Source: JAPLGZ01 sp038318235 (GTDB lineage Bacteria; Chloroflexota; Anaerolineae; Caldilineales; Caldilineaceae). Taken from it: a stretch of 19,397 bases of DNA. Under the pieces are notes generated by a model, which saw only the letters and a program-made list of their open reading frames with translations, was not told the DNA's origin and did not search any database. Made by a program: the position numbers and the translations under genes. Shown one piece after another: positions 6,358 through 13,863 of this stretch (position 1 is the first letter of the stretch; each line of letters opens with the position of its first letter). The stretch is taken from contig JBBQBY010000071.1 in the NCBI GenBank assembly GCA_038318235.1, positions 1 through 19,397 on the forward strand, given 5' to 3'.

Positions 6358-7059
6358 CTACAGCGTAATCTTCGTCACCCACCCCGAAGTCGCATCGCAA
6401 TACAACAGATCCTGGCCGGAAAGGCAGAGCCCATGTGGCTCTGGATCTGACTTTGGCACTTCGATCCGATCCAACTCTTTACCACTCACCGGGTCTAGTT
6501 TAACGATCAGCCGGTCAGAGGTGAAGACCATCCAAATGCCATCTTCCACGCGCACCACGCCATGACCACGCCCATACGGCAGTTGCAGCACGTGTTGCAC
6601 ACTCCAATCGGCAATGCGCACTTTGCTCAAGGTCTGACTCTTGAGCGTGGAGAGCCAGATCATGCCGGACTCATAATTGTCATAATCCAAGCCATGCGTG
6701 CCGCCACCGCCCGGCAGCGGATAACGGGCCAGGGTTTTCCCTGTGGCGGGATCAACTTTGAAGATGTCACTCAGCCCTGGTTGCGCATCGGTTGGGCGGG
6801 CGGGGCGCCAGAGCGTGCCAGGCCCATTGGCTGCCAACCAGAGTGCGCCGTCACCATAACTCAAGCCGCTCGTGTTGGACGATTCGCTGGGGATGTCGCG
6901 AATAAACTTGGTGACGCCATAGTCGCCGGCCGCGGTGTTCTCGACCAGCGCCACGCGATCCGTGATCTGATCGACGATCCAGAGTCCTTCGTCGGTCATT
7001 TGCAAACAATTGGGCACGCTATAGGGGGCGCGAAACACTTTCTCAATTTTCCTCGGCAT
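6358..7059 (-). CDS. Small beta-propeller protein (streptogramin lyase / SMP-30-like repeat family)
   Basis: The 233-aa product shows propeller-blade repeats rather than a known active site: GLWIVDQITDRVALVE, GALWLAANGPGTLWR, IFKVDPATGKTL, HGLDYDNYESGMIWLSTL, HGVVRVEDGIWMVFTSD, LIVKLDPVSGKELDRIEVP and PHGLCLSGQDLLYCDAT. No signal peptide is seen, so it is probably cytoplasmic. The start at 7059 is chosen because AAAGGAG lies seven bases upstream; a longer form would begin at 7095. It is short for a closed six-blade propeller. It follows the mannonate oxidoreductase by about 100 bp and might be a sugar-lactone hydrolase or a binding protein. Function is not determined. Confidence 0.85.
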   Translation of the reverse strand: MPRKIEKVFRAPYSVPNCLQMTDEGLWIVDQITDRVALVENTAAGDYGVTKFIRDIPSESSNTSGLSYGDGALWLAANGPGTLWRPARPTDAQPGLSDIFKVDPATGKTLARYPLPGGGGTHGLDYDNYESGMIWLSTLKSQTLSKVRIADWSVQHVLQLPYGRGHGVVRVEDGIWMVFTSDRLIVKLDPVSGKELDRIEVPKSDPEPHGLCLSGQDLLYCDATSGWVTKITL

Positions 7060-7110
7060 CAGTTTCTCCTTTGGATCTTGTCTACAGTAGGGCAACCAAT
7101 ATAGGCGCCC

Positions 7111-7153
7111 AAGTTGTGGCTAAAGGGCAATCACATGGAGCGCCCTACAACTT
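7111..7153. repeat. Imperfect hairpin after the mannonate oxidoreductase gene
   Basis: AAGTTGT (7111-7117) pairs with ACAACTT (7147-7153), and AGGGC (7124-7128) pairs with GCCCT (7142-7146). A six-base bulge lies on one side. It directly follows the TAA of the upstream - strand gene and may act as a transcript end. There is no T-run. Confidence 0.4.
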
Positions 7154-7155
7154 CA

Positions 7156-7989
7156 TTACACGCCTGCATACGCCGAGAACCCGCCATCCACCGGCACGAC
7201 AATCCCGGTGACAAAACGCGCGGCGTCGCTGCACAACCAGACCGCTGCCCCGATCAGCTCTTCGGGTTCGCCAAAGCGCCCCATCGGCGTGTGGGCGACA
7301 ATTTGTTGACCGCGCGGTGACAAGCTGCTGTCTGGGTTGAGTAGAAAACCGCGGTTCTGTTCGCCCACAAAAAAGCCCGGCGCAATCGCGTTGACCCGTA
7401 GCCCTGGCCCATATTTCATGCACATCTCCAGCGCCAACCAGCGCGTAAAGTTATCAATCGCCGCTTTAGCCGCGGCATAGCCAACCACGCGCGTCAACGG
7501 GCGTTGGGCGGCCATCGACGAAATGTTGACTACGCACCCGCGGCCGGCTTTGGCCATGACTTCCCCAAACACTTGCGAAGGCAACACCGTGCCCATCAAA
7601 TTCAGGTCAATGATTTTGCCAAACGCTTCTTTTTTCATCGTGAAAAAGCTGCCATCCGGCGCCACCGTAGCTTCTGGCGAATTGCCGCCGGCGGCGTTGA
7701 CCAAGATGTCGATGCGCCCCCACTGCTTGAGAACAGCATCGCGCGCCGTAGCCAGTTGCGCCGGATCCAACACATCCGCCGCCGTCGCCAATCCTTCACC
7801 GCCGTTCGCCTTGATCGCGGCGACGACTTGATCGGCCTTGCCCCCGCGCCGCCCCAGAATGACAACTTTGGCCCCGGCAGCGGCCAAGCCATGCGCAATC
7901 GCGCCGCCCAATACACCGGTGCCGCCGGTGACCAGCGCCACTTTACCCTGCAATGAAAATAACTCGCTTAACGCTGCTGCTGTGGTCAT
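7156..7989 (-). CDS. uxuB: D-mannonate oxidoreductase / fructuronate reductase, SDR type
   Basis: It likely interconverts D-fructuronate and D-mannonate with NAD(P)H in hexuronate breakdown. The 277 aa form a classical short-chain dehydrogenase. TGGTGVLG is at residues 21-28 and NAAGG at 98-102. The catalytic set is N130, S158, Y171 and K175. The C-terminal part (NAIAPGFFVGEQNRGFLL, SPRGQQIVAHTPMGRFGEPE, VTGIVVPVDGGFSAYAGV) is the signature of the SDR-type UxuB/YjmF of Bacillus and Thermotoga, which is unrelated to E. coli UxuB. AAGGA precedes the ATG by about seven bases. The zinc dehydrogenase upstream resembles YjmD, a neighbour of YjmF in the B. subtilis hexuronate operon. A related aldonate substrate is possible. 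Confidence 0.87.
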   Translation of the reverse strand: MTTAAALSELFSLQGKVALVTGGTGVLGGAIAHGLAAAGAKVVILGRRGGKADQVVAAIKANGGEGLATAADVLDPAQLATARDAVLKQWGRIDILVNAAGGNSPEATVAPDGSFFTMKKEAFGKIIDLNLMGTVLPSQVFGEVMAKAGRGCVVNISSMAAQRPLTRVVGYAAAKAAIDNFTRWLALEMCMKYGPGLRVNAIAPGFFVGEQNRGFLLNPDSSLSPRGQQIVAHTPMGRFGEPEELIGAAVWLCSDAARFVTGIVVPVDGGFSAYAGV

Positions 7990-8031
7990 ATCCTATCCTT
8001 TGTGACACGCTGAAGTCGTTGCTACCCATCT

Positions 8032-8072
8032 TGTTAAGTCAATCCAATGTTAGGTCAATCTAAGCTGTCAAT
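8032..8072. promoter_or_regulatory. Triple GTCAAT direct repeat upstream of the mannonate oxidoreductase gene
   Basis: TGTTAAGTCAAT (8032-8043) and TGTTAGGTCAAT (8048-8059) differ at one base and are spaced 16 bp apart. A third GTCAAT is at 8067-8072, 13 bp further. They lie 43-83 bp upstream of the - strand start codon, where a transcription factor that binds direct repeats could act. TTGACA (8066-8071, - strand) could be a -35 box, but no good -10 follows. Confidence 0.4.
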
Positions 8073-8089
8073 AACGATGCAGGGATCGA

Positions 8090-8125
8090 GACCTGACAGG
8101 TGGAGTCTTTCCCACCTGTCAGGTC
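8090..8125. repeat. 14-bp-stem palindromic repeat (REP-like)
   Basis: GACCTGACAGGTGG (8090-8103) pairs perfectly with CCACCTGTCAGGTC (8112-8125) around an eight-base loop. Each arm contains its own small palindrome, ACCTGACAGGT. This fits a dispersed intergenic palindromic element. It lies between the zinc dehydrogenase stop (8176) and the next - strand gene, and could also act as an RNA stem there. Confidence 0.7.
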
Positions 8126-8175
8126 GGTCGATAACCCCGGCCCGTATACTGATTTATTTGGAATGGCCTTATTTG

Positions 8176-9198
8176 CTAAAATTCCAACATCGCCTTGACC
8201 ACGCCGCGTTCAGGGTCCAACCAATTCGCAAACTCGGTGACCAATTCTTCCGGCGACGCCCGGTGTGTGATCCACGGATCAAGCTGAATTTTACCCTCAT
8301 CGATCATCTGGATCACATAGGCAAAATCGGCGCTTGTGGCGTTGCGGCTGGCAAATAGAGTCATCTCACGGCGGTGGAATTCGGGGTCTTGAAAGCTAAG
8401 CTCGCCTTGCACCAGCCCCACAAAGACTAATTTCCCGCCTTGCGCACCCAGGCTAAAGGCTTTCATCATCGACTGCGGATTGCCCGTGGCATCAAATACC
8501 GTGGTTGGCAACTCACCGCTCAGCAGCGCTTGCAATTGCGGCACGGGTTCCTGCCGCCCATCGACCCATTGATCGATGCCCAGATGGCGCTGCGCAAATT
8601 CCATACGCTTGTCGCTCATCTCCATCACCGTTACATCCGCCCCAGCCAGTTTGGCAAATTGGATCGTCGAGAGGCCAATCGGGCCAGCACCGATCACCAG
8701 CACCGGCTCGCCGGGCTCCAACTGCGCCCGGCGCACAGCATGCGCGCCAATACAGAGCATTTCGACCAACGCCAGATGATCCAACGTGGCTGATTTTGCT
8801 TTGTGCAGCTTGGTCATCGGCACCGTGATCCACTCGCGCATGCCGCCGTCGGTATGCACACCCAACACTTTGAGATTTTGACAGCAGTTGGTTTTGCCGT
8901 GCCGACAGGCGCTACATTGACCGCAATTCAGATAGGGTTCGACTGCGCACACATCGCCCACGTTCAGCCCTAAGGCTGGAGCGTGCGCGCCAAGCGCCAC
9001 AATTTCCACACCCAACTCATGGCCCAAAATGCGCGGGTAGCTGAAAAAAGGCTGGCGACCCCGAAAGGCATGCAAATCTGTGCCACAAATGCCCACCCGG
9101 CGCACCCGCACCAACGCTTCACCCGCGCCGGGTTGCGCCGGCGGTTCGGTCTCCGTTAGGTGGAATTGGCCGGGTTGTTCCAATACGATTGTTTTCAT
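8176..9198 (-). CDS. Zinc-dependent sugar-acid dehydrogenase (YjmD/RspB/L-galactonate dehydrogenase type)
   Basis: It is an NAD(P)-dependent medium-chain dehydrogenase, probably oxidising a sugar acid or polyol. The 340 aa carry catalytic zinc ligands C38, H60 and E61 (GICGTDLHAFRG, ILGHELG) plus E146. The structural-zinc cysteines are C92, C95, C98 and C106. A GAGPIG Rossmann motif is at 170-175. The pattern GRQPFFSYPRILGHELG resembles RspB, YjmD and L-galactonate/L-gulonate 5-dehydrogenases. AAGGG precedes the ATG by six bases. It is transcribed towards the mannonate oxidoreductase gene and lies 39 bp after the DUF4432 gene. The exact substrate cannot be read from the sequence. Confidence 0.88.
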   Translation of the reverse strand: MKTIVLEQPGQFHLTETEPPAQPGAGEALVRVRRVGICGTDLHAFRGRQPFFSYPRILGHELGVEIVALGAHAPALGLNVGDVCAVEPYLNCGQCSACRHGKTNCCQNLKVLGVHTDGGMREWITVPMTKLHKAKSATLDHLALVEMLCIGAHAVRRAQLEPGEPVLVIGAGPIGLSTIQFAKLAGADVTVMEMSDKRMEFAQRHLGIDQWVDGRQEPVPQLQALLSGELPTTVFDATGNPQSMMKAFSLGAQGGKLVFVGLVQGELSFQDPEFHRREMTLFASRNATSADFAYVIQMIDEGKIQLDPWITHRASPEELVTEFANWLDPERGVVKAMLEF

Positions 9199-9212
9199 GA
9201 ATTTCCCTTGGC

Positions 9213-9230
9213 CGGCGACTTCAGTCGCCG
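9213..9230. repeat. Short palindrome before the zinc dehydrogenase gene
   Basis: CGGCGACT-TC-AGTCGCCG is an 8+8 palindrome with a two-base centre, filling most of the 39-bp gap between two - strand genes. It ends a few bases before the ribosome site of the zinc dehydrogenase gene and could tune read-through or translation. Confidence 0.6.
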
Positions 9231-9237
9231 ATAATTT

Positions 9238-10326
9238 TTATGCTAGGATGTTGCTAATCTTCGTTTCCATCTGGGTAGCTTCCGCTGCACTCAGCACACC
9301 GGCCTCCATCTCACATGTAAAGGAACTACCACCAGCAAGGCTTCTGACGTGACCCTTGGCTTTTTCTGCCGTGTAGCCTTCCGGCTCGGCGGTCGCCGGC
9401 AGCACCATGCCCAGCGCATCCTGATCGGGCGTGCGACAGATCCAGCGCACCCCTTGGTCTAGCTGTGCCGGGCGGTGACGGATATAATCGGCATTGCCGT
9501 CTGGGTGCACCTGCATCGTGTGCGCCCACCCTTCGGGATCAGCTTGGTAGTCAAGCGTGAAGACGACTTCGGGGTCAAAGGCCAGGTCAGGGCGCAGGGT
9601 GTTGTGCTGCTTGGGATTACGCTGCAATTCCTGCAGAAAGGCCAGATATTCTGGCGTGGGCCGCACATGCGATGGAATGCTCTTGCGCACACGGGCATGT
9701 TCGGGCGTGCAGGGCGCGCTATAGACAAGTCGACTATTGTCCACGGGGCGAAAGTTGACATGCGCCATATACATCAATTCCATCGGTGTCTTTTTTAAGT
9801 TCTCGATAGTGATCGAAACCTGACAAGTGCTCGCGCCCGCATAAAGTTTGACCAACGGGCGCGCCACATAATTACACGTGAAGGCAATCGTGTGCTGATA
9901 TTCGCCACCCAACCCGATATATTGGCCGCCCTCATCTTCGCCCAAAATTACTTGCGCCTTGCGATAAGGGGCATTGGGCAATTCGCCGTGCAGGGGATGG
10001 TTGTCTTCTTTGGCAGGCACGCCCATTGTCAACGCGCCGCAGTGCAGCAAGAAACCGCCATAGGTATTGAGATAATTTTGCGTGGCGTTGGGCTGGTCGA
10101 ACATTGATTTCATGGTAATATTGCGCCCGCCAAAGGTGGCCGACCAGATCTGTTGGCCCTGGAAAGGCAACATCACCAGTTCGCCCTGTTCATTGCCCAG
10201 ACGCAGCGCGGCCACACCGGTTTCATAGAGAAAGGTTGAGGCCGCAAAGGGGCCAGACTCGATTAGCGGGCGTTCTTTTTCGCTGAAAAAATGGGGGGCG
10301 AGATGGATGATCGTTGAATTGCTCAT
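9238..10326 (-). CDS. DUF4432 family protein, aldose 1-epimerase-like fold
   Basis: DUF4432 proteins resemble galactose mutarotases and occur in sugar-catabolism clusters; most are uncharacterised. The start at 10326 gives 362 aa and is supported by GAGGG seven bases upstream. A start at 10380 would add 18 residues with no ribosome site. Visible features are GELVMLPFQGQQIWSATFGG (about 48-67), GGFLLHCGALTMGVPAKEDNHPLHGELPN with several His and Asp, GGEYQHTIAFTC, and the C-terminal MVLPATAEPEGYTAEKAKG. No signal peptide or membrane segment is seen. It lies between a YdjM-like gene and the zinc dehydrogenase, consistent with converting sugar anomers for the dehydrogenases or kinase nearby. The substrate is unknown. 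Confidence 0.82.
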   Translation of the reverse strand: MSNSTIIHLAPHFFSEKERPLIESGPFAASTFLYETGVAALRLGNEQGELVMLPFQGQQIWSATFGGRNITMKSMFDQPNATQNYLNTYGGFLLHCGALTMGVPAKEDNHPLHGELPNAPYRKAQVILGEDEGGQYIGLGGEYQHTIAFTCNYVARPLVKLYAGASTCQVSITIENLKKTPMELMYMAHVNFRPVDNSRLVYSAPCTPEHARVRKSIPSHVRPTPEYLAFLQELQRNPKQHNTLRPDLAFDPEVVFTLDYQADPEGWAHTMQVHPDGNADYIRHRPAQLDQGVRWICRTPDQDALGMVLPATAEPEGYTAEKAKGHVRSLAGGSSFTCEMEAGVLSAAEATQMETKISNILA

Positions 10327-10383
10327 ACTTTGTCCCTCTTTGGGTATGATTGAATTATTTTGTTGTTTTTGAATACCCACAGT

Positions 10384-11001
10384 TTAGCCTGTCCCATGTA
10401 CAGTGGCAAGCGCTTGTAACATAGGCAGAAACGACAAAAACAGTGTGGTAAAAATGACGAGTGCAACAATTAACCCGCGCAAAGCAAATTGCTTAATCTG
10501 GGGGCTGGTTGTTTGCCTGGAAACCCAGTAACCAATCGCCAATACCAGCAAAACTGGCTCGGCCAGGAAGATTGGGTCGGTGATATAGGCCCAGAAACCG
10601 CCGTTGAGCACATGCGATGATGCCACCCCAATCATCCGCAGCGACAGGGGATAGAATAAGGGTGTACTATGTGACACAATATCTAGAAACAAGTGTGATA
10701 GTCCACCAATCGCGATTAAACCGATCAAGGTTTGGGCATAAGGCCAACGCCCGCTCTGCCAGACCAGCCACCAAATCAAGGCAATCCCCAAATGGACAAA
10801 AATGCTATGCGTCCAGAGCGTGCTGTGATTAATGAAGCCCCGAAACAGGGCATTATAGAACACATCGGTGTCGGGCGCAACGGTGCTGCCAAACGCCGCG
10901 GCCCAGAGCAGGGCGCGCTGTTTTCGATTCCACGTGGAAGGCCAAGTTACTTCTGAGTTGACGCCAGCAAAGTACCCCGGCACAAGATGAGCCGCTAACA
11001 T
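10384..11001 (-). CDS. YdjM-like membrane-bound metal-dependent hydrolase family protein
   Basis: The family (LexA-binding, inner-membrane putative hydrolase) comprises small integral membrane proteins with conserved His/Asp residues; activity is not established. The 205 aa show H5 in MLAAHLVPG, D44 and D46 in VAPDTDVF, H59 and H65 in INHSTLWTHS, and H103, D107 and H111 in GLSHLFLDIVSHST. About four hydrophobic spans are evident (near 63-82, 91-110, 142-160 and 171-195). AGAGG precedes the ATG by seven bases. Its neighbours are metabolic, so the setting gives no functional clue. Confidence 0.85.
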   Translation of the reverse strand: MLAAHLVPGYFAGVNSEVTWPSTWNRKQRALLWAAAFGSTVAPDTDVFYNALFRGFINHSTLWTHSIFVHLGIALIWWLVWQSGRWPYAQTLIGLIAIGGLSHLFLDIVSHSTPLFYPLSLRMIGVASSHVLNGGFWAYITDPIFLAEPVLLVLAIGYWVSRQTTSPQIKQFALRGLIVALVIFTTLFLSFLPMLQALATVHGTG

Positions 11002-11021
11002 ATTTGAACCTCTAAGCCACC

Positions 11022-11086
11022 GAATGAATTCGGCGTCTGATATGCAAAACCCGTTGAGTTTTTTGTATCAGACGCTGAATTCATTC
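11022..11086. repeat. Long imperfect inverted repeat (21-bp arms)
   Basis: Arms at 11022-11042 and 11066-11086 match at 20 of 21 positions; the odd pair is G opposite T and would be a wobble pair in RNA. The 23-base centre can extend the stem further by pairing CAAAAC with GTTTTTTG. The outer arm starts GAATGAATTC. It fills the gap between the FGGY kinase stop (11133) and the YdjM-like start (11001). It could be a transcript-end stem for the kinase or a non-coding mobile repeat. Confidence 0.75.
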
Positions 11087-11132
11087 ACCGTCAACTATAC
11101 CTTTTCATACTGTCTCTAACAATTTTGGAAGT

Positions 11133-12662
11133 TCAATCCACACGCGGCAACGCCTCAATCGCGTGATGCAACGGGCGCAACGTATCATACAATTTTGTAT
11201 ACACATCTTTGAATCCTGCGTCGTAAAACCTTGCCTCTGCCGGTACAGGCTTTACTTCCTCCTGCGTGTACTTTAACTGACGCAGCGCTGCCGGCAAATC
11301 GGCATAAACACTCGCGCCCACGCCGCCCAACAGCGCCGCACCCAACGCTGTTGCTTCTTTGACACTGACGACGGTAAGCGTCTGGTTCAAAACACTGGCC
11401 TTGATGCGCATCATCAATTCATTGTACGCGCCACCGCCAGTCACATAAATATTCTGGGCACAGGGCAACCCTACATGAACGAGCAACGGTTCTAATGTAC
11501 TCCGAATTTCGTAGGCCAGCCCTTCGAGCACGGCGCGAAAGAGCGCCCCTTGCTTGACGTCCGTGCGTAGACCGATAAAAGAGCCGCGCGCCAGGGCGTC
11601 TAAATGGGGTGGATTAGCCATGCGCATATGCGGCAAAAAATAAGCGCCCAAGCTACCCGGCGGCACTTGTTCGGCGGCCTGGATCAAAGTGGCATAATCG
11701 GTGCCTGCCGTGTAATTTTCCCGAAACCAATCGACGCAGGCCCCAGACGTATACATACCGCCAAAGACATAATACGCGCCACCCACATGCACGCCTTGCG
11801 AATAACCCTGCGCACCCACTTGTGGATCGGTCAATGGTTTGGCCAATGGCAGAAAAATCGCCTCGGCTGTGCCCATCGAATTGAGCACATCGCCCGGCGC
11901 GGTGACGCCCAACGCCAGCGCGCCACACACATGATCATGGCCACCCACGGCCACTTGCGCGCTCGTTGGCAACCCAGTGGCGGCGGCTACAGCTGGCAAA
12001 ATTGGTCCTAGCCGTGTGCCGCTTGGTTGCAAAGGCGCTAATAGGCTCGGCGCAAGGCCCATGACGTGAAGAATTTCTGCTGACCATTGACGGCGATGCA
12101 GATCCAGCCCCATCATGCGCGAGGCCAGCGAAAAGTCTGTGGCCGGTACACCGCATAAGCGATAGGCAATATAGTCCGCCATGTTCAGCCAGAGACGGGT
12201 GCGCGCAAAAACTTCGGGCTGATGGTCGCGCAGCCAGAGCAGTTTGAACAGTCCAAAAATTGGTTGGAGCGAAATACCCGTAATCGCAAACAGTTGATCC
12301 GGCGAAATGCGCTGGGCCAGCCATTCAGCCTGCGCAGCAGTGCGATTATCAAACCAGGCAATCGCTTCTGGCGATGCGGCTTGACCGTGCGCATCCAGTG
12401 GAATGCCGGTTTCGGCAAAACTGGCAACGCCAATGCTGACAATCTGGGCTGGCTGCTCAAGTTGTGCAAGCGCGGTGTGCAATGCCTGCACTGTTGTCTG
12501 CCAGATCTCCTCAGGCGCATAATGGGCCCAACCTGGGCGCGGATAGTGCGTGGGCGTGCGGATGCTCGCCTGGGCCATGGTCTGACCCTGGGTGTCAAAG
12601 ATAAGCGCTTTGATGCTGGTCGTGCCAATGTCTAGGCCGACGAGGAGGGGAGCAGCAGGCAT
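11133..12662 (-). CDS. FGGY-family carbohydrate kinase, xylulokinase-like
   Basis: It phosphorylates a sugar or sugar derivative with ATP in the cytoplasm. The 509 aa are full length for FGGY kinases. The N-terminal phosphate motif GLDIGTTSIKALIFD begins at residue 9. The catalytic base is D243 in VGGHDHVCGAL. The ATPase motifs in the C-terminal half are LNSMGTAEAIF, YVTGGGAYNELMMRIKASVL and KEATALGAALLGG. The substrate segment ASFAETGIPLDAHG, followed by IAWFDNRT, differs from the SGQMHG of typical xylulokinases, so gluconate, ribulose or another ketose/aldonate is possible. No ribosome site precedes the ATG, and no better start is seen. It follows the aldo/keto reductase gene after 82 bp. 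Confidence 0.9.
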   Translation of the reverse strand: MPAAPLLVGLDIGTTSIKALIFDTQGQTMAQASIRTPTHYPRPGWAHYAPEEIWQTTVQALHTALAQLEQPAQIVSIGVASFAETGIPLDAHGQAASPEAIAWFDNRTAAQAEWLAQRISPDQLFAITGISLQPIFGLFKLLWLRDHQPEVFARTRLWLNMADYIAYRLCGVPATDFSLASRMMGLDLHRRQWSAEILHVMGLAPSLLAPLQPSGTRLGPILPAVAAATGLPTSAQVAVGGHDHVCGALALGVTAPGDVLNSMGTAEAIFLPLAKPLTDPQVGAQGYSQGVHVGGAYYVFGGMYTSGACVDWFRENYTAGTDYATLIQAAEQVPPGSLGAYFLPHMRMANPPHLDALARGSFIGLRTDVKQGALFRAVLEGLAYEIRSTLEPLLVHVGLPCAQNIYVTGGGAYNELMMRIKASVLNQTLTVVSVKEATALGAALLGGVGASVYADLPAALRQLKYTQEEVKPVPAEARFYDAGFKDVYTKLYDTLRPLHHAIEALPRVD

Positions 12663-12706
12663 AAGGCGTAAGGGTCAATGCTGAATGTTGGATAGGTTAA
12701 ATGCGG

Positions 12707-12742
12707 AATGCGGAGTGATGAATGCGATGATCACTCCGCATT
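12707..12742. terminator. Perfect 13-bp hairpin between aldo/keto reductase and kinase genes
   Basis: AATGCGGAGTGAT (12707-12719) pairs with ATCACTCCGCATT (12730-12742) around a ten-base loop, starting two bases after the aldo/keto reductase stop codon. On the + strand it is followed by six Ts (12741-12746), but no + strand gene reads into it. On the - strand it lacks a T-run. It may be a weak terminator for the - strand gene or an intergenic repeat; AATGCGG also occurs once more just beside it. Confidence 0.45.
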
Positions 12743-12744
12743 TT

Positions 12745-13716
12745 TTACGCCCGACTATCGCTCTTTAATTCCAACCACGCGATCTCCGCCGGCGTCAATT
12801 TCGTCGTCATTGCCGCCATGTTCGCCTTGAACTCGTCAGCGGTATTACAGCCAACCAGGGCGAAGATGTTGAGCGGATAGCTCAGCACATACGCCGTGGC
12901 AATTTGCGGGATGGTCATACCTCTTTCGGCGGCCAATGCCTTGACGCGATCGAGGCGCTGGAAATTATCTTCGGTGCAATAACACTCGACACACAACTTG
13001 TCGAGATAAGTGGTAAAGCTGTCCAAATTATCGCGCTCGAAGCGGCCACTAAAAAAGCCGCCGGCCAAGCTTGACCAGGTGAAGAGCGGCATATTATGCG
13101 CTTTGTACCAGGCGCGATCTGTTTCGCCAGCGGGACCACTAATGCTGACACAGTTGGGCCAAGGGGCTTTCAACTGGACAGCCAAACTCATATTCGGGCT
13201 GCTGGCGACAAATGGGATTAGATTGTGTGCCGCTGCATATTCGTTGGCCTCCTGAACGCGCGCCGCTGACCAGTTCGAACCACCAAAAGCATGAATGCGC
13301 CCGGCGGCCTTGTGCTCGTTCAACACCTCGACAATCGGCCCGACCGGTTTGCTGGGGTCGTCACGGTGCAAAATATAGAGATCGATGTAATCGGTCTTCA
13401 TGCGCGCCAGCGAATCATGCAGATCGGCGGTAATGTCGAAGGGGGTGACGCGTTGGCGATCCTGGCTGTGATGCGCGCCCTTGCCCAAAATGACCACTTG
13501 CTCGCGATTGCCGCGTGCTTCCAGCCAGCGGCCAAAGGTGCGCTCGACATCGCCATTGCCGTAGCCATGCGCGGTGTCAAAGGTGGTGCCGCCCATCGCC
13601 AGAATGCCATCGAGCAGCGCAAAACTTTCGTCTAATTTGCTCGTGCTGATCATGATCGTGCCCTGCACCAGCCGCGAGATTGGCTTGGTGACACCCGGTA
13701 CATTTGCGTATAGCAT
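12745..13716 (-). CDS. Aldo/keto reductase
   Basis: It is an NADPH-dependent oxidoreductase of sugars, aldehydes or ketones. The 323-aa TIM barrel has the full catalytic tetrad: D47 (TTFDTAHGYG), Y52, K79 (VILGKGAHH) and H117 (LYILHRDD). The start is supported by AAGGAG about ten bases upstream. GGSNWSAARVQEANEYA and the C-terminal ATAYVLSYPLNIFALVGC are typical of the YajO/Tas-like AKR branch. Several cysteines in LCVECYCTEDN are unusual but not diagnostic. It lies between the serine hydrolase and FGGY kinase genes, suggesting a place in the same sugar pathway. The substrate is not assignable. Confidence 0.92.
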   Translation of the reverse strand: MLYANVPGVTKPISRLVQGTIMISTSKLDESFALLDGILAMGGTTFDTAHGYGNGDVERTFGRWLEARGNREQVVILGKGAHHSQDRQRVTPFDITADLHDSLARMKTDYIDLYILHRDDPSKPVGPIVEVLNEHKAAGRIHAFGGSNWSAARVQEANEYAAAHNLIPFVASSPNMSLAVQLKAPWPNCVSISGPAGETDRAWYKAHNMPLFTWSSLAGGFFSGRFERDNLDSFTTYLDKLCVECYCTEDNFQRLDRVKALAAERGMTIPQIATAYVLSYPLNIFALVGCNTADEFKANMAAMTTKLTPAEIAWLELKSDSRA

Positions 13717-13760
13717 ATGTAAATTACTCCTTAATTGGTTGCGCTTGATTGAATTGGGGA

Positions 13761-13779
13761 GCCTACCCGTGAAGTAGGC
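13761..13779. repeat. Small hairpin in the aldo/keto reductase leader
   Basis: GCCTAC (13761-13766) pairs with GTAGGC (13774-13779) around seven bases. If the promoter just upstream is used, the hairpin falls in the 5' leader of the aldo/keto reductase transcript. Confidence 0.35.
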
Positions 13780-13793
13780 ACTAAGCAGGCAAG

Positions 13794-13799
13794 ATTATA
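13794..13799 (-). promoter_or_regulatory. Candidate -10 box for the aldo/keto reductase gene
   Basis: A perfect TATAAT is read on the - strand, 78 bp upstream of the start codon. The region 17-18 bp further upstream has no convincing -35 sequence, so the site may need an activator or be fortuitous. Confidence 0.35.
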
Positions 13800-13863
13800 C
13801 TCGGTAATTCATAACACTTGCCTATCCCCTACTTCCTAATCCTTACTACTTCCTACCATTATC

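Noticed and set aside
6562..7104. 180-aa open frame on the + strand opposite the beta-propeller gene
   Set aside because: The sequence is Gly/Arg/Ala-rich and antisense to clear propeller repeats; no ribosome site or family motif is present.
13829..13855. Direct repeat of CTACTTCCTA
   Set aside because: Two ten-base copies in low-complexity pyrimidine-rich spacer; too short and simple to support a function.
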